From positions 5,080-69,079 of the forward strand of contig CAZXFA010000013.1 in assembly GCA_964640085.1 (NCBI GenBank): a stretch of 64,000 bases of DNA, written 5' to 3'. Position numbers and translations under genes: made by a program. Positions 59,098 through 64,000 of the stretch are shown here, piece by piece (position 1 is the stretch's first letter; every line of letters starts with the position of its first letter). Source of the stretch: CAZXFA01 sp964640085 (GTDB taxonomy: Bacteria > Actinomycetota > UBA4738 > HRBIN12). The notes below the pieces were generated by a model. The model ran no database searches, was not told the origin of the DNA, and saw only the letters and a program-made list of their open reading frames with translations.

Positions 59098-59188
59098 GAC
59101 ATCCGGGATGCTCGATCCCGGAGCGCGCAGGCGGCTATCCGTCGCGCTGGAGGAGTACGACCGGCTCGGGTGAGGACGCGCGTCGTCC

Positions 59189-60547
59189 TCACATATGGGC
59201 GATCAGCTGCTCGACCCGCTCGTCGGCGCTGCGGAAGGGGTCCTTGCACAGCACCGTCCGCTGGGCCTGGTCGTTCAGCTTCAGATGGACCCAGTCGACC
59301 GTGTAATCCCGCCGCTTCTGCTTGGCCTGCTTGATGAAGTCGCCTCTCAGCTTGGCTCGGGTCGTCTGCGGCGGCTCGCGCATCGCCCGCGTGATGTCTC
59401 TCTCGGTGACCGCGCGCTCCACCCGGCCGGTACGCTCCATCAGGTAGTAGAGGCCTCGCGTCCGGTTCACGTCGTGGTAGGCGAGGTCCAGCAGCGCCAC
59501 CTTGGGATGCGAGAGTGGGAGGCCGTGCTTCTCGCGGTAGCGCTCGATCATCAGCTGCTTCGCCACCCAGTCGACCTTGCTGACGAGCCGCTCGGGCTCC
59601 CCGGCGGCGAGCGTGTCCAGGGCCTGGCGCCACTCCTCCAGGAGCTCCTTCGAGCGCGGGTCGGTCCCGCGGCGCTCCAGGAACCGCGCGGTCCGCTCGA
59701 AGTACTCCTCCTGCACCTCGATCGCGTTGAGCTCACGCCCGTTGGCCAGACGCACCTTGCGGCGGCAGGCGACGTCGTGACTGATCTCGCGGATCGCCCG
59801 GATCGGGTTCTCGAGCGAGAGGTCGCGCATCACGGTGTTGGCCTCGAGCATCCGCAGCACCAGGTCCGTGATGCCCACCTTCATGTAGGTCGTCCACTCG
59901 TTCATGTTCGAATCGCCGACTATCACGTGCAGCCGACGATAGCGCTCGGCGTCGGCGTGCGGTTCGTCCCGGGTGTTGATGATCGGGCGCGAGCGCGTGG
60001 TGGCGCTCGAGACGCCCTCCCAGATGTGCTCGGCGCGCTGCGCGAGGCAGAACTGGGCGCCGCGAGGCCCGTGGAGGACCTTCCCGGCACCGCAGTAGAT
60101 CTGCCTGGTGACGAAGAAGGGAATCAGGAGCTCTGCCATCCGCGCGAACTCGCCTTGACGCGCGACCAGGTAGTTCTCGTGGCAGCCGTAGGAGTTCCCG
60201 GCGGAGTCCGTGTTGTTCTTGAAGAGGTAGACCTGACCGCTGATCCCCTCCTCGTGCAGCCGGACCTCGGCGGCGGCCAGCAGGGCCTCCAGGATCCGCT
60301 CCCCCGCCTTGTCGTGTCCGACCAGGTCCGGGATCGAGTCGCACTCGGGCGTGGCGTACTCGGGGTGGGAGCCGACGTCCAGGTACAACCGAGCGCCGTT
60401 CTCCAGGAAGACGTTCGAGGACCGGCCCCAGTGGACCACGCGGCGGAAGAGGTAGCGGGCGACCTCGTCGGGGGACAGCCGCCGCTGGCCCCGGAACGTG
60501 CAGGTGACGCCGTACTCGTTCTCCAAGCCGAAGATGCGTCGTTCCAC
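59189..60547 (-). CDS. pafA: Pup-protein ligase PafA
   Basis: The 452-residue glutamine-synthetase-fold ligase closely matches mycobacterial PafA: RIFGLENEYGVTCTF (catalytic Glu/Asp region), YLDVGSHPEYATPECDS, FKNNTDSAGNSYGCHENY, TTRSRPIINTRDEPHAD, and the C-terminal LNDQAQRTVLCKDPF. It joins the C-terminal Glu of Pup to lysines of targets using ATP. GTG at 60547 gives the same length as Rv2097c. Confidence 0.97.
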   Translation of the reverse strand: MERRIFGLENEYGVTCTFRGQRRLSPDEVARYLFRRVVHWGRSSNVFLENGARLYLDVGSHPEYATPECDSIPDLVGHDKAGERILEALLAAAEVRLHEEGISGQVYLFKNNTDSAGNSYGCHENYLVARQGEFARMAELLIPFFVTRQIYCGAGKVLHGPRGAQFCLAQRAEHIWEGVSSATTRSRPIINTRDEPHADAERYRRLHVIVGDSNMNEWTTYMKVGITDLVLRMLEANTVMRDLSLENPIRAIREISHDVACRRKVRLANGRELNAIEVQEEYFERTARFLERRGTDPRSKELLEEWRQALDTLAAGEPERLVSKVDWVAKQLMIERYREKHGLPLSHPKVALLDLAYHDVNRTRGLYYLMERTGRVERAVTERDITRAMREPPQTTRAKLRGDFIKQAKQKRRDYTVDWVHLKLNDQAQRTVLCKDPFRSADERVEQLIAHM

Positions 60548-60553
60548 GGAGAG

Positions 60554-60559
60554 AGTGTA
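60554..60559 (-). promoter_or_regulatory. -10 box for pafA (leaderless)
   Basis: Minus-strand TACACT lies six bases before the pafA GTG, within the 47-base gap after prcA. PafA therefore appears to have its own transcript. Confidence 0.45.
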
Positions 60560-60594
60560 GGCCCGGCGCGGGCGCGCGCCCGGGAACCGCCCGC

Positions 60595-61281
60595 TCAGGC
60601 GGTCAGGATCGTCGCCACCTCGTCCTCGGCGAGGCGCCGGAACTTGCGCCGCTGGGATCGCGTCCGGTCGAGCACCCCTGCCTCGACCGACCTCGGCTCG
60701 ATCTGTCGTCCCTCGGCCGCCCCCAGGGCCTTGACGCACTCCCGGACCGCGGTGGCCAGATCCCAGCCCTCACGATAGGCGTCGCGCACGGCCCCGTTGA
60801 GGGCTTCGGCGTGACCACCGATCGCCACGGACCCCTGCTCGTCGGTCACGGTCCCGTCGAACAGGACGTGATAGATCTCGTTGCGCCCAACGTCGGCGGC
60901 CACCTCGCCGACGAGGAGCTCCACCTCGTACGGCTTCATCTGTTGGGTGAAGATGGTGGCCAGCGCCGTCGAGTACGCGTTGGCCAGGTCCTTGGCACGG
61001 ACATCGTCGCGCCCGTACGAGTACCCGCGGAGGTCGGCCAGCCGGACGCCGCTGATCCTGAGGTCCTCGAACTCGCTGTACTTGCCCACCCCGGCGAACG
61101 CGATCCGGTCGTAGATCTCGCTGATCTTGTGGAGGGTGGCGCTGGGGTTCTCGGCGATGAAGAGGATCCCGTCCTCGTACTCCAGTCCCACGACGGACTT
61201 GCCCCGCGCGATCCCCTTGTGCGCGAAGTCCGAACGATCCTTCATCAGCTGCTCGGGCGGCACGTAGGGCATGAAGGTCAC
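60595..61281 (-). CDS. prcA: 20S proteasome alpha subunit
   Basis: The 228-residue protein has the alpha-type N-terminus MTFMPYVPPEQLMKDRSDFAH, IARGKSVVGLEYEDGILFIAEN, the DRIAFAGVGKYSEFEDLR segment and SYGRDDVRAKDLANAYS. The alpha rings gate entry and bind the Mpa ATPase. GTG at 61281 overlaps the prcB stop by four bases. It matches Rv2109c. Confidence 0.96.
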   Translation of the reverse strand: MTFMPYVPPEQLMKDRSDFAHKGIARGKSVVGLEYEDGILFIAENPSATLHKISEIYDRIAFAGVGKYSEFEDLRISGVRLADLRGYSYGRDDVRAKDLANAYSTALATIFTQQMKPYEVELLVGEVAADVGRNEIYHVLFDGTVTDEQGSVAIGGHAEALNGAVRDAYREGWDLATAVRECVKALGAAEGRQIEPRSVEAGVLDRTRSQRRKFRRLAEDEVATILTA

Positions 61282-62123
61282 GCCGGCGCTCCCTCCCCGC
61301 CCGAGCCGGTGGACCCGGCGTCCCCCGACACGATCCGCTCGTACGCGGCCCGGACCTCCTCCTCGACGGCCACCTGCGCTCCCTCCGCGGTCACGACCAC
61401 CACCGTCGGGTAGATCCCCCGGGCGGGGTCCGGACCTCCGGTGGCCGCGTCCTCCTGTGAGGCGTCGGTCAGGGCCTCGACCGCCACCCGGACGGCCTCC
61501 TCGCGCTGGAGTTCTGGGCGCCAGAGCTTCTTCAACGAGCTGTGGGCCGGACGGCCCCCGGACCCGGTCGCGTGGAAATCGTCCTCCTCCCATCGACCGC
61601 CCGTGGCGTCGTAGTAGAAGATCCGGCCCTCCCGGCGTCGATCGTCGAAGCCGCCGAAGAGGGGGACGACCACCAGACCCTGGAGCGCGAGGGGGAAGTT
61701 GCCACGGATCATCTGGGCCAGGCGGTTGGCCTTGCCGTCCAGCGACAGCCGGTCCCCGGTGATCTTCTCGTAGTGCTCGAGCTCCAGCTGGAAGAGCTTG
61801 ACGATCTCGGTCGCCTGTCCGGCGGCGCCGGCGATGGCGATCACCGAGTGGTCGTCGGCCGGGAAGACCTTCTCGATCCGGTCGTCGGCGATCGCGTATC
61901 CCTCGGTGGCGCGCCGGTCACCGGCGAACACGACCCCGCCGGCGAACTTGAGCCCGACCACCGTGGTCCCATGGGGGACGCGCAGGTCCTCGGCAGCGGG
62001 CGCGGGCGCGGGGGCGCGTGGGAGCGCCTCGGGGCGGGAGGCCGTCACCAGATCGAAGAAGCTCGGGTTCGCACCGAACCCGCCGCCGGAGGCGACGGGC
62101 GGAACCTGGGGCCTGTCGGTCAT
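61278..62123 (-). CDS. prcB: 20S proteasome beta subunit
   Basis: The 281-residue protein has a 52-residue propeptide (ASGGGFGANPSFFDLV, then Pro/Ala-rich) and the mature catalytic start TTVVGLKFAGGVVFAGDRRAT at Thr53, with Lys and Asp of the Ntn-hydrolase site in place. Autocleavage before Thr53 activates it. ATG at 62123 overlaps the pup stop. It matches Rv2110c. Confidence 0.96.
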   Translation of the reverse strand: MTDRPQVPPVASGGGFGANPSFFDLVTASRPEALPRAPAPAPAAEDLRVPHGTTVVGLKFAGGVVFAGDRRATEGYAIADDRIEKVFPADDHSVIAIAGAAGQATEIVKLFQLELEHYEKITGDRLSLDGKANRLAQMIRGNFPLALQGLVVVPLFGGFDDRRREGRIFYYDATGGRWEEDDFHATGSGGRPAHSSLKKLWRPELQREEAVRVAVEALTDASQEDAATGGPDPARGIYPTVVVVTAEGAQVAVEEEVRAAYERIVSGDAGSTGSGGEGAPA

Positions 62124-62317
62124 TCGCCGCCCTTCTGGACGTAGCTCTTGACGAACTCCTCGGCATTCTCCTCGAGCACCGAGTCGATCTCGTCCAGGAT
62201 CTCGTCCATCTCCTCCTTGAGCTTCTCTCCGCGGGAGGAGGCGGTGACCTGGCCGGCGTCCTCGCTCTCGCCGTCGCCCCGCTTCTGGATCCGCTTCTGT
62301 TCCTGCTCTTGCGGCAC
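62120..62317 (-). CDS. pup: Prokaryotic ubiquitin-like protein Pup
   Basis: The 65-residue protein is polar and disordered at the start, has the Mpa-binding coil EKLKEEMDEILDEIDSVLEEN, and ends FVKSYVQKGGE. It ends in GGE rather than GGQ, so PafA can use it without deamidation by Dop. GTG at 62317 follows GAGGAGCG, and the ORF overlaps prcB by four bases. Confidence 0.97.
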   Translation of the reverse strand: MPQEQEQKRIQKRGDGESEDAGQVTASSRGEKLKEEMDEILDEIDSVLEENAEEFVKSYVQKGGE

Positions 62318-62355
62318 GATCGCTCCTCGGCGTGGGTGCTCCCCGCGTGCACGGA

Positions 62356-62361
62356 ATCCTA
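62356..62361 (-). promoter_or_regulatory. -10 box for pup-prcB-prcA
   Basis: Minus-strand TAGGAT lies 38 bases before the pup GTG, between the dop stop and pup. The leader has a good Shine-Dalgarno site. No -35 is clear. Confidence 0.4.
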
Positions 62362-62374
62362 CCGCGCGTCGACG

Positions 62375-63859
62375 CTACGACCCCAGAAGCCCGATCAGCG
62401 AGGCGGGGTCGGAGGCCCGGTCGAACAGTTCCTCGACGTGGGCCCGGGTCCCACGGAGCGGCTCCCGCATCGGGACCCGCTGGAGGGCGTCCCTCCCCGT
62501 GTCGAAGATCAGGGAGTCCCAGCTCGCGGCGGTGATCGCGTCCGGGAACCGGGAGATACATGTGCCCCGGAAGTAGGCGCGCGTGTCCTCCGGCGGGGCC
62601 AGGACGGCCCGCTGGACCTCCTCTTCGGTCACGACTCGCTCCACCTTCTGGCCAGCCGCGAGGCGGTGATAGAGGCCCCGGTCGCGTCGGACGTCGTGGT
62701 ACTGCAGATCGACCAGCCGGAGCTTGGGATCGTTCCACGTCAGCCCGTCACGGCTCCGGTAGCCCTCGAGCAGGCGAAGCTTGGCCACCCAATCCAGCTC
62801 CCGGTGCAGCTGCATCGGGTCGTCCTCCAGACCGGAGAGCACCGTCTCCCAGCGCTCGACGACGTCCGGGTGCTCGCCGGTCGGGTCCTCGTGCTCGACG
62901 TACTTCTTGGCTCGCTCCAGGTACTCCCACTGGAGCTGGACGGCCGTCAGACGCCGCCCGTCGGCCAGCCGCACCTCGGCTCGGCAGGACAGATCGCGCG
63001 AGACCTCGTGCAGCGACGCCACCGGGTTGGCAAGGGAGAGGTCCGGGAGGTAATCGTCCTCGATCATCTTGAGCACCAGGGCCGTGGTGCCGACCTTGAG
63101 GTAGGTCGCGACCTCGCAGAGGTTCGCGTCTCCCAGGATCACGTGGAGTCGGCGGTACTTCTCCGGATCGGCGTGCGGTTCGTCCCGCGTGTTGATGATC
63201 GGACGCTTCAGGGTGGTCTCCAGCCCGACCTCGGCCTCGAAGAAGTCGGCTCGCTGACTGAGCTGGTAGCGGAACCGATCGCCCTCGTCCCACGGCGCCT
63301 CGGCACCGAGCTTGCCGGCGCCGCAGAAGATCTGGCGAGAGACGAAGAACGGCGTGAGGTCGCGGACGATGTTGGCGAACGGGACCGCGCGATCGACCAG
63401 GTAGTTCTCGTGGGTCCCATAGGAGTTCCCCTTGCCATCGGTGTTGTTCTTGTACACCGCCAGCCGCTGGCCGCCCGGCATGGCGCGTTCGAGCTCCTGC
63501 AGCGATCGCTCGAGGATCCGCTCCCCTGCCTTGTCGTGGATCACGAGCTCGCGCGGGGTGGCGCACTCGGGGGTGGAGTACTCGGGATGCGCGTGGTCCA
63601 CGTAGTACCGGGCCCCGTTCGGGAGGATCACGTTGGCCAGGCCGAGATCCTCCTCCATCGGCTCGCGCACCTGGAGGGGCTCGAAGCCTCGCGCGTCGCG
63701 CAGCGGGGATTCCTGCTCGTAGTCCCAGCGGATCCGGCGCAGGGCGCCGGCGAAGGTACTGATCAGCAGGGAGGACGAGATCACCGGGTTGAACTCGGGC
63801 GATGCGACCGCCGCGATCCCGTATTCGGTCTCGGTCCCGATGACCTTGGGGATGGCCAT
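62375..63859 (-). CDS. dop: Depupylase/deamidase Dop
   Basis: The 494-residue PafA paralogue has KVIGTETEYGIAAVASPEFNP, the Dop-loop region after residue 40 (RIRWDYEQESPLRDARGFEP), YYVDHAHPEYSTPECA, YKNNTDGKGNSYGTHENY and RPIINTRDEPHADPEKYRRLH. Since Pup here ends in Glu, its main task should be removing Pup from targets. ATG at 63859 has a TAGGCT box six bases upstream. It matches Rv2112c. Confidence 0.96.
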   Translation of the reverse strand: MAIPKVIGTETEYGIAAVASPEFNPVISSSLLISTFAGALRRIRWDYEQESPLRDARGFEPLQVREPMEEDLGLANVILPNGARYYVDHAHPEYSTPECATPRELVIHDKAGERILERSLQELERAMPGGQRLAVYKNNTDGKGNSYGTHENYLVDRAVPFANIVRDLTPFFVSRQIFCGAGKLGAEAPWDEGDRFRYQLSQRADFFEAEVGLETTLKRPIINTRDEPHADPEKYRRLHVILGDANLCEVATYLKVGTTALVLKMIEDDYLPDLSLANPVASLHEVSRDLSCRAEVRLADGRRLTAVQLQWEYLERAKKYVEHEDPTGEHPDVVERWETVLSGLEDDPMQLHRELDWVAKLRLLEGYRSRDGLTWNDPKLRLVDLQYHDVRRDRGLYHRLAAGQKVERVVTEEEVQRAVLAPPEDTRAYFRGTCISRFPDAITAASWDSLIFDTGRDALQRVPMREPLRGTRAHVEELFDRASDPASLIGLLGS

Positions 63860-63865
63860 CGGCGC

Positions 63866-63871
63866 AGCCTA
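63866..63871 (-). promoter_or_regulatory. -10 box for dop overlapping the mpa stop codon
   Basis: Minus-strand TAGGCT begins with the TAG stop of the upstream ATPase gene and ends six bases before the dop ATG, so dop is probably leaderless with its own promoter. Confidence 0.45.
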
Positions 63872-64000
63872 CAGGTACTGGCCGGCGCTCACACGCTCGA
63901 CCTGCCGACCTTCGCCTTCGGCGTCCCCCAGGAGGGTTCGGACGTAGACGATCCGCTCGCCCTTCTTGCCGGAGATGCGGGCCCAGTCGTCGGGGTTGGT
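63869..64000 (-). CDS. mpa: Proteasomal ATPase Mpa/ARC, C-terminal fragment
   Basis: The last 43 residues of an ATPase whose start lies beyond the window: NPDDWARISGKKGERIVYVR, then a variable stretch and the C-terminal SAGQYL. The GQYL end is the motif by which Mpa docks into the alpha ring and opens the gate. Its place before dop matches Rv2115c. Confidence 0.93.
   Translation of the reverse strand, partial: TNPDDWARISGKKGERIVYVRTLLGDAEGEGRQVERVSAGQYL

Noticed and set aside
59090..59173. Short plus-strand frame of 27 codons (...GARRRLSVALEEYDRLG) overlapping the end of DUF3866
   Set aside because: Very short and without a ribosome site; no family recognised. It could be a small protein but I cannot support it.

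Overview
The window is about 64 kb of high-GC, densely packed chromosome from a member of the Actinomycetota. The evidence is a complete Pup-proteasome locus (mpa, dop, pup, prcB, prcA, pafA, pafB, pafC), GarA- and FtsR-type regulators, a SteA/MctB pair, an Lnt-Ppm1 fusion, DUF4193 and DUF3866 proteins, and frequent GTG and TTG starts. Gene order follows Mycobacterium tuberculosis closely in compressed form: blocks matching Rv1691-Rv1713, Rv1822-Rv1832, Rv2051c and Rv2089c-Rv2115c occur in that order and mostly in the same orientation. Glycine dehydrogenase is split into two subunits, unlike in M. tuberculosis, which suggests a deep-branching lineage; I cannot name a class. A run of exactly 100 Ns shows this is an assembled scaffold, probably metagenomic. 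I saw no insertion sequence, prophage, CRISPR array or rRNA.

Layout. 1-3.6 kb: fragments and small housekeeping genes (NTF2-like tail, SSB-like remnant, DUF1015, TPR, HAD phosphatase, rhomboid). 3.7-15.9 kb, plus strand: tlyA, nadK, recN, steA-like, mctB-like, a GT2 and a small MraY-like transferase, pyrG, a Nudix hydrolase, ald, xerD, a TraR/DksA protein. 15.9-27.1 kb: deoB, deoA, an M50 protease, trpS, scpA, scpB, rluB, then aromatic synthesis (aroH, tyrA, aroA), cmk and der. 27.1-36.5 kb: tRNA-Pro(GGG), pgsA-like, gcvH, a zinc-ribbon GarA, ftsR-like, a D,D-carboxypeptidase, hpt, DUF151, a MerR regulator, a nuclease-fold protein, gcvPA and gcvPB. 36.5-41.3 kb: a c-di-GMP-I riboswitch in front of a secreted CAP-domain protein, a strong terminator, a sortase-type wall protein interrupted by the assembly gap, lnt-ppm and DUF4193. 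41.4-47.7 kb: amidohydrolase, a stand-alone reverse transcriptase, an Lrp regulator, a divergent FtsH-like protease and cysS. 47.7-64 kb, almost all minus strand: pepQ, a lipid kinase, helY, tatC and tatA, pafC and pafB, then pafA, prcA, prcB, pup, dop and the end of mpa.

How the genes work together. Most of the window is housekeeping: translation, nucleotide and cofactor synthesis, chromosome condensation, envelope building, protein export and protein turnover. Genes run in long operons with 1-4 base start/stop overlaps. At least eight genes have a TAnnnT -10 box only 6-11 bases before the start codon, so leaderless transcription looks common.

The items most worth a second look are the stand-alone reverse transcriptase at 42911-43618 with a hairpin over its Shine-Dalgarno region, the c-di-GMP riboswitch with a visible ribosome-site-sequestering helix, the wall protein whose Thr/Pro stalk caused the gap, the TatA/B protein with a duplicated amphipathic segment, the zinc-ribbon GarA, and the FtsH-like protease with two insertions.
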